Notes: generated by a model not told the origin, from the sequence alone. Positions 34,683 to 43,622 are shown, counted from the first letter of the stretch. The stretch is DNA of 43,947 nucleotides from Bacillus sp. (in: firmicutes) (GCA_017656295.1 JACDOC010000025.1:1-43947); one strand, 5' to 3'. Program-made: numbers and translations.

Positions 34683-35033
34683 TTAATTTGTGGTATAAAC
34701 CGTTTTAAATCGTTCACACACTACTAACATATCAGGAGAAAATTCTTTATTATATTCCTTTAAGATTTCAGTAAAAAACTTTTCGTGTGCATCCCACCAA
34801 GTTTTATCATCGCCTTCTCCTTCTGCTAATACAAATTCTTCAGACACTTCATTCATTGGCAGCACCTCAACAGATTCAGTACGAATGACTGCTACTGGTT
34901 CGTCTTTTGAATTTAAGACGATACTGTATTCTCCTACTTGAGGTAAGGCTTCATTTTCTAATTCATAAAATATATATCCCGAAGTGGTAGCTGTCTTTTT
35001 CCCTTCTACAACTAACTGTGCTTCTATTGGGGA
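34683..35033 (-). pseudogene. ASCH-domain protein, 5' end missing
   Basis: The minus-strand frame from 35033 to the TAA at 34683 encodes about 116 residues matching the ASCH fold: GKKTATTSGYIFYE, VGEYSIVLNSKDEPVAVIRT and NEVSEEFVLAEGEGD, with a C-terminal DMLVVCERFKTVY. The frame is closed by a stop at 35034-35036 exactly before the first ASCH strand, so the usual N-terminal 30-40 residues and any start codon are missing. The first possible start (GTG at 34865) would discard half the domain. The reading frame itself is undamaged, which points to a recent 5' truncation. Confidence 0.8.
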
Positions 35034-35261
35034 TTAGTGATTACACTACAGCTGGTGGAATATATGTGATTTACGGCGAAATTTTTTTTTGTATTTGGTA
35101 ATCAAGAATATTCGTATTGGTTTTAAGGCATGTTCATCGATTTTTAGGCAATTGAAAAGCGAGTGAAGGCAATATATATTGCTGATCTTGAAAATGGATT
35201 TTATTTATGTGCTTTTAATTGTTGAGATATTTACCGATTAATGATAGAAACTGTTTTTATG
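35034..35261. repeat. Gene-free stretch with a short 21-bp phased repeat
   Basis: This lies between the broken ASCH gene and the permease. AGGCA begins units at 35126, 35146 and 35167 (steps 20 and 21), with a weaker AGAAT unit 21 bp before. Otherwise AT-rich, without a gene. Confidence 0.45.
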
Positions 35262-35266
35262 AAATA

Positions 35267-35303
35267 GAGGCTGATTCCATAGAAGGATCCAGCCTCATTT
35301 TTT
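35267..35303. terminator. Hairpin after the GntP permease gene
   Basis: GAGGCTG and CAGCCTC flank a partly paired loop. The eight-T run lies on the plus strand. In the direction of the permease (minus) the tail is only TATTTC. It may work both ways. Confidence 0.65.
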
Positions 35304-35311
35304 TTAAGAAC

Positions 35312-36667
35312 CTATACAAAAATGACCCATAAAATCATCGTAACTATCATAGCAACGATACCTTGGATGAGAGTAGCTGCCGTTTGTGCTTTATAGGCGT
35401 CGGTTACAGACATTCCACTAAATTCTTTTACGACCCAGAAATAGCTATCGTTCACGTGAGAAACGACCATCGCTCCTGCACCAACAGACATCACAACAAG
35501 CGCTAAAGCTGTTGGTGATGTAATGCCTATTTCGCCGAGTAATGGAGCGACGAGTGAAGAAGTGATAATAAGGGCAGCAGTAGAAGAACCTTGTGCCGTT
35601 TTTAATGCGGCTGCAATCAAAAATGGTATCAGAACAAAAAATGAACCAGTTGCTATGTCACTACTAGCGAATCCTTCAATAAATGATGAAACTGACGTTG
35701 ATTTAATCACGGAACCAAATGCTCCCCCTGCTCCAGTAATCAGCAATATAGGTGCAGCTTCTTTAATTCCGATCCCAATCCAATTCGTCAATGTCTCTTC
35801 ATTCAATGTAGAAACTAATAAGAAAGCAAATAATACACCTATAAATAAAGCGACGACTGGAGATCCGAGAAAGAGAAGGACATTCGCTCCATCTCCCGTC
35901 CAACCAGCAAATTGAACAATTGAACCGAGAGCAATTAGTAGAACAGGAACAATAATAGGAGCAAAAGACTTCCATGTCGAAGGAAGTTTCCCAAACTCTT
36001 TTACAACGTCCTCATAATTATATTTTAACTCCTCTTCACCTTTGACATGAATCTTTGTTCCCACCTTTATTGCCCAAAAGTATCCCGCCATGATGGCAGG
36101 AATGGCCACAATAAGACCGATCAAAATAATTGTTCCTAAATAGCTCTCAGCCCCAATATTACCTGCAGCTGCAATTGGACCAGGAGTTGGAGGAACCAAA
36201 GTATGTGTAGCAAATAACCCCGTTGAAAGTGCAATCGCCATGGAAGCTACGGTTACTTTCGCATGTTTAGCGAGCGCTTTCTTTAATGATGACAAAATGA
36301 CATAACCAGAGTCACAAAAAACGGGTATGCTGACAATACCTCCAATCAAACTCATCGCCAATTGCGGACGTTTTTCACCAACCAAACGTAAGACTACCTC
36401 TGCCATTCTTAAGGCAGCTCCTGTTTTTTCTAAAAAAACCCCAATAATTGTACCAAAGATAATGACAAGGCCAATTCCTCCCATTAAACCACCAAAGCCA
36501 GAATTGATCGCATTCACAACATCAGCTAATGGCAATCCAGCTAAAATACCAACTCCAAAAGCAGAAACCAATAAAGATAAAAATGGATGAAGCTTTAATT
36601 TAGCTGTAGCATAAATAATAAACAACACACCTAACAAAATGACGAATAGTAAGCCCCAACCTTCCAT
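35312..36667 (-). CDS. GntP-family permease (probable glycerate/gluconate transporter)
   Basis: A 451-residue transporter with about 12-14 hydrophobic helices. The GntP signatures are FGTIIGVFLEKTGAA near residue 70 and ALSTGLFATHTLVPPTPGPIAA in the middle, plus GAMVVSHVNDSYFWVV near the C-terminus. Family members import gluconate, glycerate or related hydroxyacids with protons. The gene follows a glycerate kinase gene by 80 bp on the same strand, which makes D-glycerate the likeliest substrate (inference). GGGGAG precedes the ATG. Confidence 0.93.
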   Translation of the reverse strand: MEGWGLLFVILLGVLFIIYATAKLKLHPFLSLLVSAFGVGILAGLPLADVVNAINSGFGGLMGGIGLVIIFGTIIGVFLEKTGAALRMAEVVLRLVGEKRPQLAMSLIGGIVSIPVFCDSGYVILSSLKKALAKHAKVTVASMAIALSTGLFATHTLVPPTPGPIAAAGNIGAESYLGTIILIGLIVAIPAIMAGYFWAIKVGTKIHVKGEEELKYNYEDVVKEFGKLPSTWKSFAPIIVPVLLIALGSIVQFAGWTGDGANVLLFLGSPVVALFIGVLFAFLLVSTLNEETLTNWIGIGIKEAAPILLITGAGGAFGSVIKSTSVSSFIEGFASSDIATGSFFVLIPFLIAAALKTAQGSSTAALIITSSLVAPLLGEIGITSPTALALVVMSVGAGAMVVSHVNDSYFWVVKEFSGMSVTDAYKAQTAATLIQGIVAMIVTMILWVIFV

Positions 36668-36747
36668 ACAAGAACTCCCCTTTGTTTAAATTTGATCTCC
36701 CTTTTTGTTGTAAACATTAGTCCTCACTTTTATGGATATTAAGTAGT

Positions 36748-37881
36748 TCATCTATTTATCATCGATTTCCAAAAATGCATGACATTGATTGTTTGTTCAT
36801 ACAGTAAGTTGTCTGCATTAACGATACATTCGACTAAACTCATCGGTTTCTTTACAATCGAAAAACATCCCGCAAATAAGGAATGTAAATCGGTAATCGA
36901 ATCATCTAGACTTCCCGAAATTAATATGGTTGGAACTTTATATGTTTGCGCCAGCATCGCCACGTACCCTGGTGCTTTTCCGTAAAATGTTTGCTTGTCG
37001 CTTTTTCCTTCACCTGTTATGACAAGGTCGGCGGTTTGAATGGCTTGTTCTAAACCAATATGTTCTCCGACAAGTTGAGCTCCTGATTGCATGTTCGCCC
37101 CTAACATCATTAAGGCAAACCCAAGACCTCCCGCTGCACCCGCTCCAGGTAAATGTTGCGCTTGTACGCCGAGTGCATCTTCCAATAAGGTAGCGTATCG
37201 GTGCAGGGCTTCATCTAAAGCCTCGATTTGTTCTGTCGTCGCTCCTTTCTGTGGACCATAGACAGCGCTTGCCCCGTTTGGCCCGCAAAGCGGATTATCG
37301 ACATCACATGCAACTACTAAGTTGACGTTGGATAATTGAGGATGCAAGCCAGACACATCTACATCATGAACGTTCAATAAATCAGCGCCGTACGTTCCTA
37401 TTTCTGTTCCGGTCTGGTCAAAAAATTTTACGCCAAGTGCTTGCAGCATCCCTAATCCACCGTCGTTCGTCCCACTTCCTCCTAAGCACACAATGATCTT
37501 TTTCCATCCGTTGTCTACCGCAAAGCGAATTAATTCTCCAATCCCATATGTCGTTGTCTTGTAAGGGTCTCTTTCGTCTATTGGAATTTGCGTAAGGCCA
37601 GCTACTGTAGCCACTTCAATAATCGCTGTTTGTTGTGTTAGTAATTCCCCTATCGGTGCATGAATGGATTCTCCTCTTGGGCCGGTACAAGCTACGAGTC
37701 GTCGGTTCCCCTTAGTTGCAAATAACAAGGTATCAAGCGTCCCCTCCCCACCGTCAGCCATTGGTTTTAAAATGACATCGGCTTCTGGAAAAACATGAAG
37801 ACACGCTTTTTGCATCATCGTTGCGGCTTCTAATGAGGATAAACTTCCTTTAAATGAGTCTGGAGCAATCACAATGTTCAT
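36748..37881 (-). CDS. Glycerate kinase (GarK/GlxK family)
   Basis: A 377-residue type-I glycerate kinase that phosphorylates D-glycerate, feeding it into glycolysis as phosphoglycerate. The family's start MNIVIAPDSFKGSLSS, the ADGGEGT loop near residue 46, CLGGSGTNDGGLG and VITGEGKSDKQTFYGKAP are all present. AGGTGAT lies 4 nt before the ATG at 37881; an in-frame GTG three codons earlier overlaps that site. Together with the downstream GntP permease it forms an uptake-and-use cassette. The usual adjacent regulator (CdaR type) is not present. Confidence 0.94.
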   Translation of the reverse strand: MNIVIAPDSFKGSLSSLEAATMMQKACLHVFPEADVILKPMADGGEGTLDTLLFATKGNRRLVACTGPRGESIHAPIGELLTQQTAIIEVATVAGLTQIPIDERDPYKTTTYGIGELIRFAVDNGWKKIIVCLGGSGTNDGGLGMLQALGVKFFDQTGTEIGTYGADLLNVHDVDVSGLHPQLSNVNLVVACDVDNPLCGPNGASAVYGPQKGATTEQIEALDEALHRYATLLEDALGVQAQHLPGAGAAGGLGFALMMLGANMQSGAQLVGEHIGLEQAIQTADLVITGEGKSDKQTFYGKAPGYVAMLAQTYKVPTILISGSLDDSITDLHSLFAGCFSIVKKPMSLVECIVNADNLLYEQTINVMHFWKSMINR

Positions 37882-37948
37882 GTCGATCACCTAATTTCGA
37901 ATACTTTTTATTTAAACATGTTCGACATTATTCACAAGTTTCCTCTTA

Positions 37949-37977
37949 ACAAAAAAAAGCAGGGTTCACCCCTGCTC
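37949..37977 (-). terminator. Terminator after the MerR gene
   Basis: AGCAGGG (37959-37965) and CCCTGCT (37970-37976) form a hairpin followed on the minus strand by eight T residues. Confidence 0.92.
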
Positions 37978-38725
37978 AAGATGGTTTGTTTTTATCCGCA
38001 AAAATGGCCATCGCTTCACACATGAATTGGGCTAAGCCTTCGCCGAATCGGTCGATATTTTTTGTAAAACGTTCATCATCTACGTACAATTGGCCTAATC
38101 CTTTGAACGCATCGAGGGAATAATGACCAATTTGATTTAATAAATCGTACCATTCTTTAATCGCGGCTTGCGCTTCATCAGAGTTTGGGGCACCATGGCG
38201 AAGGGAAGCTAAATGTTGATAAATCGCATTCATGTCATCGGCTAATTTTTTCTGATCTTCTTTCGACATCTTCCCAATTTTAGCGTTCGCTTTGTCGACC
38301 GCGTCATCGCCCCAACGTTCACGTGCTTCTTGTTCATACGGATTTTGGCTAAAATCAAATCCTTCAAACATTTCCTTTTTCGCCATTTCAATTTCCCCTT
38401 CCATATGTTGAATCGTCTTATCAATCGTCGCAATCATTTGATCCAACTGCCGCCGTTTTTCAACCAATCTTTTTCGATGGAGCTCCAATGCCTTTTTTCG
38501 ATCAAATGACGGATCGCTGATAATTTCTTTAATTTTCTTTAAAGGGAAGCCAAGCTCTTTAAAAAATAAAATTTGCTGCAGCATCTCAAGATTTCGATCC
38601 GAATAGAGACGGTACCCCGCTTCCGTCGTCTCTTCGGGAGTTAACAATCCGATTTCATCATAGTAATGGAGTGTGCGCACACTAATCCCAACTAAATCGG
38701 CCACTTCTTTTACCTTCATTGCCAT
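37976..38725 (-). CDS. MerR-family regulator with TipAS ligand-binding domain
   Basis: A 249-residue activator. The N-terminal MerR winged helix is residues 1-70 (VKEVADLVGISVRTLHYYDEIGLL). The dimerisation coiled coil is about 80-120. The C-terminal TipAS antibiotic-binding domain is about 125-245 (ERWGDDAVDKANAKIGKMS, LRHGAPNSDEAQAAIKEWYDLL). Relatives are Streptomyces TipAL and B. subtilis Mta, which induce multidrug pumps when bound to drugs. GGAGGTCAAAGGG precedes the ATG. Its own promoter has the 19-bp spacer that MerR proteins remodel. No exporter gene is adjacent. Confidence 0.93.
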   Translation of the reverse strand: MAMKVKEVADLVGISVRTLHYYDEIGLLTPEETTEAGYRLYSDRNLEMLQQILFFKELGFPLKKIKEIISDPSFDRKKALELHRKRLVEKRRQLDQMIATIDKTIQHMEGEIEMAKKEMFEGFDFSQNPYEQEARERWGDDAVDKANAKIGKMSKEDQKKLADDMNAIYQHLASLRHGAPNSDEAQAAIKEWYDLLNQIGHYSLDAFKGLGQLYVDDERFTKNIDRFGEGLAQFMCEAMAIFADKNKPS

Positions 38726-38749
38726 CCCTTTGACCTCCCTTCCCTTTTC

Positions 38750-38780
38750 ACTTTAAAGTATCACGCAACGTGAGGGTCAA
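38750..38780 (-). promoter_or_regulatory. MerR-type promoter with 19-bp spacer and operator dyad
   Basis: On the minus strand: -35 TTGACC (38775-38780), a 19-bp spacer and -10 TAAAGT (38750-38755). Inside the spacer is the perfect dyad TCACG-TTG-CGTGA (38761-38773). An over-long 19-bp spacer containing a dyad is the hallmark of promoters controlled by MerR-family twisting activators, so the downstream gene is probably autoregulated. Confidence 0.85.
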
Positions 38781-39038
38781 TCATCATTTTGAAAAAATTG
38801 ATGGTGTACGCTGTGGATTTTTGTTTCTGCTTTCCGACGACTGTTGGTGCAATTTGGTAATTTGATCTAAATAAAAATGCGCCTTCTTGCTTAAGAAGTG
38901 CGGCCAGATAGTAAAAAAATATTTTTTACCCCTAAATTTTTCTATTTCTTATCATTCATATTTTGGAATTTCCTATACATGTAGCCTATTTCGGCTTGCA
39001 CTTCACTGGAACTTATCAGGGCATGGCTCTCTTGCTAG
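38781..39038. other. Intergenic region with a small inverted repeat
   Basis: No gene. The only structure seen is CTTCTT-GCTT-AAGAAG (38884-38899), flanked by GCGC and GCGG, a compact hairpin of the sort scattered in Bacillus intergenic DNA. Confidence 0.4.
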
Positions 39039-40532
39039 CTAGGCAGTTGTCTGGAAGAAAGTTCTTGGTAAATCATTTACCTCATGTGCTACACGTATAC
39101 CGGACTCGATTGCTCCTTGAATCCAACCGTGATTAGTTGAGGCATGTTCTCCAGCAAAATGAACCCTTCCTTCTGGAGTGGAAATATAAGGAGATAGTTC
39201 AGTTACCTGTCCAGGTTTAAATATCGTGAATGCTCCGCCAGAGTAAGGATTACGAACCCAACTGAAGCTCGTTCCTGTTTCAAATTCGAGAAATACTTGT
39301 TTACCATGAATCGTAGCTAAGTTTTTTAATGCATATTCCAAACGAAATTCATCGCCTAAACTATCCCATGGTATCGTATCATTCTCCCATGTATAACTTG
39401 CTAATATAACACCCGGCCCTGCTTGACCAAGATCATGACTCGGGTATTGAGTATACGTGATTGGGAGATCAGTAACTGTTCTCCCACCATACATCCCTTC
39501 TTTTTCCCAAAACCTGCTTTTAAATTGGATACCGGTCTTCGTTGAGCCAGCATAGTGAAGTTCACGAATCGCCTTCCATTTGTTGTAGGAAAAAGAGTTG
39601 CGTGGTTCAATCTCCACAAATTGTAAGATAGAAAATGGTATGGTCACAATGGCAAGATCACCGGTGATTTGAAATGGCTCTAAGATTCTCGTATGGACAG
39701 AATGAATCGTAACTCCATTGTCGTGCTGTACAATTTTCCTTACCTTTTGACCGAACATAATATTCTCTTTCAGTTGAGTCATAAACGCTTTAGGGAGTTT
39801 ATCGTTTCCTCCTGTAATTTCATAGAATTGAATATTAGGGGTAAACAAAATCATTAATTCCCTTAACAATTCCAGGAAAGAAAGATGAAGAAGCCCTCCT
39901 AGTGAAAGAATAACTTTAATTAAATCAATGGCACCCGTGGATAACCTTACTCCAAATGGATTGTATCTTAAATAAGCATCCATCGAATATTTATCTAATT
40001 CTTTTATGACCAAAGGCCAATTGTTACGTGGGTTATGGTTAATAAAATCTGTGACCGGTTTTATTGCGAATTGAAGCAACTCCGTAGCGGTTTTACCCCT
40101 TTCATGCGGGGCAACTGGAAAACCGAAAATGTCAGGGTTCCGTTCATAAAACTTCAAACGGGTTTTGATATTTCTAACATAAAGAATGTCGTTAGGAGTA
40201 CTATTGAAAAATCTATTTACCGGAAGGGCAAATTTTCTAATATATTACCAAGTCAACAAATGAGTATGAGGGATTCGCATCGCACCAGCTTCAAGATACT
40301 GTTCATCACGAAAATCGGATCTAAGTGTATAGATTCGTCCTCCTACCCTCTGAGAAGCTTCAATGATTGTCACGTTGTGTCCAGCTTCCTTCAACAAAGA
40401 GGCTGCGACTAGTCCTGCCATACCTGCCCCTACAACAATGATCTTCTTAGGATTTTTAGTTTTCGGGAGCCCATTTCTAATGATTGAAATCATTTGTTCA
40501 TATGACAATTTAGGAAATACATAACTTGACAT
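39039..40532 (-). pseudogene. Flavin amine oxidase gene interrupted by one stop codon
   Basis: The frame spans 498 codons and encodes a complete flavin monoamine/L-amino acid oxidase: FAD motif [15 protein letters not shown] near residue 34, the GGRIYTLR segment, and the C-terminal FAD-binding FAGEHASTNHGWIQGAIESG. Codon 96 (40245-40247) is TAA, inside [11 protein letters not shown]-stop-YIRKFALPVN. The frame continues unchanged on both sides, so this is a nonsense change, not a frameshift. GGGGAGGAAA before the ATG is intact. A TTG at 40155-40157 could restart translation but would lack the FAD motif. A sequencing error or recent inactivation are the main options. Confidence 0.88.
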
Positions 40533-41025
40533 ATTTTCCTCCCCTATAAGTACTCTTCAAACAACCGAAAAAATTATTTATTCATCTTATTCGGCTAGAA
40601 CGTACAATTATGTTAAAAATGAAACACAAACGTTTCTTTAGGGAGGATTTTCCTTTTTAAAGAGTGATAGAATCACGCTATCTACATCTTTTTATTTCAT
40701 CTATATATTTATAGCCAGCGATTAACGAACCATATTAGGGCTTGACGTTCACAAACTCGTATACAACCTTACAAACCTCATAAATCTATAAAATTTGATG
40801 AAATATCCTTATACGCTTGTCCGTTTCAAAAATACTACTTTTGCATTTAATAAAATAGGAACATGTTGCAAAAACGAAAAAACATACACAGTCTAGGAAA
40901 GTCGCTGGAAGTAAGTTTAATACCCCTCTTCGGATTCATCGTTATCTTATTCGTATTCTTATAAATACTCTAGAATGTTTTTTAGTTTTGCAACTCGCTC
41001 TTCATTTTAAAAAAGGAGGAAGAAA
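40533..41025. other. 493-bp intergenic region, nothing recognised
   Basis: AT-rich DNA between two divergent transcription units. It contains a small GATAG/CTATC inverted repeat near 40666-40683. No repeat array or gene was found; promoters for the amine oxidase and for the small ORF at 41026 must lie here, but no clear pair of boxes was identified. Confidence 0.4.
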
Positions 41026-41166
41026 ATGGATACATTTACTACAGGACCGGTTGTAATAGACCGTGCCGTTTTGAGTCTTGTTGTTCAAATTCAGAATGAT
41101 ACTAATTCTACTGTTCCATTTCAGATCAGCGATAAAGAGTGGGGATTTCATTTTAGAAGAAAATGA
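41026..41166 (+). CDS. 46-residue ORF, unknown
   Basis: A short frame with a strong AAAAAAGGAGGAAG ribosome-binding site 4-6 nt before the ATG. The product begins MDTFTTGPVVIDRAVLSLVV, then QIQNDTNSTVPFQ, and ends in a basic-aromatic tail GFHFRRK. The first 33 residues look like a beta-rich domain start (strand, polar turn, strand), while the tail does not fit, so the gene may be the 5' fragment of a longer one. I recognise no family. A 14-bp perfect inverted repeat follows 4 bp after the stop. Confidence 0.5.
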   Translation: MDTFTTGPVVIDRAVLSLVVQIQNDTNSTVPFQISDKEWGFHFRRK

Positions 41167-41170
41167 AATA

Positions 41171-41208
41171 AGCATTAATGGATGATAAATCTTACATCCA
41201 TTAATGCT
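41171..41208. terminator. Hairpin between convergent genes
   Basis: AGCATTAATGGATG (41171-41184) and CATCCATTAATGCT (41195-41208) are a perfect 14-bp inverted repeat with a 10-nt loop. On the minus strand the tail is TTATTTCATTTT, which suits termination of the N-demethylase operon. The plus-strand tail lacks a T-run. Confidence 0.75.
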
Positions 41209-41243
41209 ATAAATTGCAGACTTACCCTTCTCCCTTTCCAAAG

Positions 41244-42209
41244 CTACAAATCAAGTGTTAATTGAGAGACTCCTCTTGAAACACATGCCAATAGTTTAGA
41301 TTTTTTTTCTTCGTCGGTTAAGAAAGAATCAAAATGCAGTACGTTCCCATCAATCACATCTACTTCACATGTCCCACAAATCCCCATTTTACAAGAATAG
41401 GGAATGGGGATCTCATTTTCTCTAAGAACCTCTAGTAAGGAACGATTTTTAGGAACCTCGACCATTTTTTTTGACTTTTGTAAGTAAACAGAAAAGGGAC
41501 GGGTAAGTTCAGGCTGTATATGAGCTCGAAACCGTTCAACATGGATATTTTGCTCTTTAAAACCAGCTTTTCTAGCAAAAACTTTCATATCTTCTATAAA
41601 AGATTCCGGACCGCAAATATAAACATGTGTACCGATCGGTTGGTTTTTTAACGATTCTTTTAATAAAGCCCTTTTTTTCGTCCGTTCCATAAAATAAAAG
41701 GTGGCTTTGTCTTCATAATCGGATTTAATCATTTGATAAAACGGACAAGTTTCGATCGATTTAGCTGCATAATGTAATTCAAATGAAGAATTGAGAGAAG
41801 TTAGATGTGCCATCATGGATAAGATCGGCGTTATTCCTATCCCTGCCGCGTACAGTACGTGATGGCGAGCTTCAAACCGTAGTGGAAAAAAGTTATCTGG
41901 AGGTGACGCTAAAAGCGTATCTCCTTCTTTAACCTTATGATGCAAATACCATGAGCCGCCTTTTTCGACGCTTATTTTTTTCACCGCAATTTCATACTCA
42001 TGATTGAAACTAAGCGGGTTACTGATGATGGAATATTGTCTTGATACGATTGAATGTTCCAACGGCAAATGTAACGTAATATGCGCACCTGCGCCGAAGG
42101 AAGGAAGAGGTTGATTCTTAGGAGCTAAAATAAATCTTTTCACATCACGCGTTTCCGGTATGATTTTCTTGACCGTCAGTAACAGGTTATGATTGCTTAA
42201 ATGTTCCAT
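41244..42209 (-). CDS. Ferredoxin reductase-type oxidoreductase (PDR/VanB family)
   Basis: A 321-residue electron-transfer protein. The N-terminal flavin domain has the RQYSI motif near residue 58, the NAD(P) domain is about 105-225 (AAGIGITPILSMM and YICGPESFIEDM), and the C-terminal plant-type [2Fe-2S] domain has ligands C273, C278, C281 and C309. It passes electrons from NAD(P)H to a partner oxygenase. The start overlaps the preceding gene by 23 bp with GGAGGAG upstream, so it is translationally coupled. With its neighbours it matches the reductase of dimethylamine monooxygenase-type systems. Confidence 0.93.
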   Translation of the reverse strand: MEHLSNHNLLLTVKKIIPETRDVKRFILAPKNQPLPSFGAGAHITLHLPLEHSIVSRQYSIISNPLSFNHEYEIAVKKISVEKGGSWYLHHKVKEGDTLLASPPDNFFPLRFEARHHVLYAAGIGITPILSMMAHLTSLNSSFELHYAAKSIETCPFYQMIKSDYEDKATFYFMERTKKRALLKESLKNQPIGTHVYICGPESFIEDMKVFARKAGFKEQNIHVERFRAHIQPELTRPFSVYLQKSKKMVEVPKNRSLLEVLRENEIPIPYSCKMGICGTCEVDVIDGNVLHFDSFLTDEEKKSKLLACVSRGVSQLTLDL

Positions 42210-42690
42210 TACACTCCTCCGTTCTTGAGAGCACAGGGTATCCTAGGTAGGCATGATGATAGGACGAATAATGATTAGAAGGCTTGATTCTTAGCTGGCA
42301 GTTTTGACAATGTAACGGTTCCTCGTTTTTGACTTCATTGATAAAATGACATTTGGAACAAAATACTCGTTTGTGACCATTGCCTATTTTTTGTAGATAA
42401 ATATCCTCGTTGAAATACCCTGCTTGTCGGGCAAGCTGATAAACTTTTTGAGCTATATTGGAAGCGGCAAAAATAAACAAAGCCGTACCGATTTGTTGGT
42501 TCGATAACCATCCGGTAAGCTTTTTCTCACTTGGCTCGAATGGTAAATACACAATTTCAAAAGATAGGTTTTTTTCTTTGATTTGATCGGTAATGGGTTG
42601 AATAAAGGAAATCCCTTTGTCATCTGCAAACAGTAGTACATGCTTTTTATCTATTAAAAAGTTTTCAATCTCCCGCATATCATCATTCAT
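42187..42690 (-). CDS. DmmA-like subunit of dimethylamine monooxygenase family
   Basis: A 167-residue protein with a flavodoxin/Rossmann-like N-terminal part (residues 1-100, with LLFADDKGISFIQPI and GTALFIFAAS) and a C-terminal zinc-ribbon part. The zinc ligands C111, C114, C128 and C131 (CSKC and CQNC) are clear, followed by YSSYHHAYLGYP. This arrangement is that of the DmmA family, a subunit of the bacterial dimethylamine monooxygenase. The start overlaps the upstream gene by ATGA. Assignment is by sequence recognition and gene order; the real substrate is untested. Confidence 0.8.
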   Translation of the reverse strand: MNDDMREIENFLIDKKHVLLFADDKGISFIQPITDQIKEKNLSFEIVYLPFEPSEKKLTGWLSNQQIGTALFIFAASNIAQKVYQLARQAGYFNEDIYLQKIGNGHKRVFCSKCHFINEVKNEEPLHCQNCQLRIKPSNHYSSYHHAYLGYPVLSRTEECNGTFKQS

Positions 42691-43622
42691 TCCTTCATGA
42701 ACATATTTTCCAAATAAGCGAGTAACGGTTGTTGGAACATGTAAATTCCTTTATATTCACAAATGTCTGCCGGCAAGGATTTGATATTTTGATAGAACAA
42801 TTGCAGCCATTCGCGGTTTGCCTGTAATGCCTTAACAGGTAACAAATGCGTGTGTATCGTAAACAACACATCATTGGATATCGGAAGACGGTGAAGTCGT
42901 TGAACCTCCACTCTCAGATGGACTAACTCTCCCGCATTTTCAGCGGTCACTTCCAACCGGCGAGTTCCCCATTCCGAGTAGGTTTCTAAAGGAGTATCAA
43001 GCTTAGACCCGATGGTGATGGACCAATTTTTCCGTTCCCATGTATGACCCGGTCGAATATGTTTAATAAAGCGCTGTACTTTATCGATAAAGTTATTTTC
43101 GGAAATACCAGGAACAGGAAAATGAATCGACTTAAAGTCCATACCTAAAGTGAAACATAATGACCAATTAGACGGGAAACATAACTGGCCGGCATCCAAA
43201 TACAGATCAGCATCACGGTCACCCATCAGAATCAGATCTTCTTGGGTATGACGTCCGATCAGGTCAAGCGGTTCAAGACTGATGGTCTTCATATCACGAA
43301 AAATAAATGTTTCTTCTTCTAAAAGATGATTGACAAAACGATACTCGTTCCCTTTCCTTTCAAACGAAAAACATGATGGCTCATATGTTGCCAGTTCCTC
43401 CATAAGTACCATCATAATTTCCCATTGAGCTTCTATGGAGTGCGGCAATGATTGATAACACCTTTCATTATGTTGAGTTAACAGCTTTCTTTTTAACTCG
43501 ATTTCTTCCTTATACTTATCCGTAACCGTTAGACACCTTGGTGGGAAAACTTGCTTTGAATTGTTGCTGTATTGATAGGAGGATTTCGTAAACGGGAACG
43601 GAAAATCTTTTAAAGTATTCAT
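42687..43622 (-). CDS. Haem-dependent oxidative N-demethylase-like protein (DUF3445)
   Basis: A 311-residue protein of the DUF3445 / HODM alpha-subunit-like family. Family blocks are DLILMGDRDADLYLDAGQLCFPSNWSL (central region) and HLRVEVQRLHRLP..VLFTIHTHLLPV towards the C-terminus. In characterised relatives this subunit binds haem and carries out oxidative N-demethylation of di- or trimethylated amines, with electrons from a flavin/[2Fe-2S] reductase. It is the first gene of a tight three-gene operon. Only a weak TGTGGTG ribosome-binding site is visible upstream. N-methylated amine breakdown is the inferred role. Confidence 0.82.
   Translation of the reverse strand: MNTLKDFPFPFTKSSYQYSNNSKQVFPPRCLTVTDKYKEEIELKRKLLTQHNERCYQSLPHSIEAQWEIMMVLMEELATYEPSCFSFERKGNEYRFVNHLLEEETFIFRDMKTISLEPLDLIGRHTQEDLILMGDRDADLYLDAGQLCFPSNWSLCFTLGMDFKSIHFPVPGISENNFIDKVQRFIKHIRPGHTWERKNWSITIGSKLDTPLETYSEWGTRRLEVTAENAGELVHLRVEVQRLHRLPISNDVLFTIHTHLLPVKALQANREWLQLFYQNIKSLPADICEYKGIYMFQQPLLAYLENMFMKE

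Noticed and set aside
40155-40247. Frameshift between the two parts of the amine oxidase gene
   Set aside because: Codon counting from the ATG at 40532 shows both parts are in the same frame; the only lesion is the TAA at codon 96.
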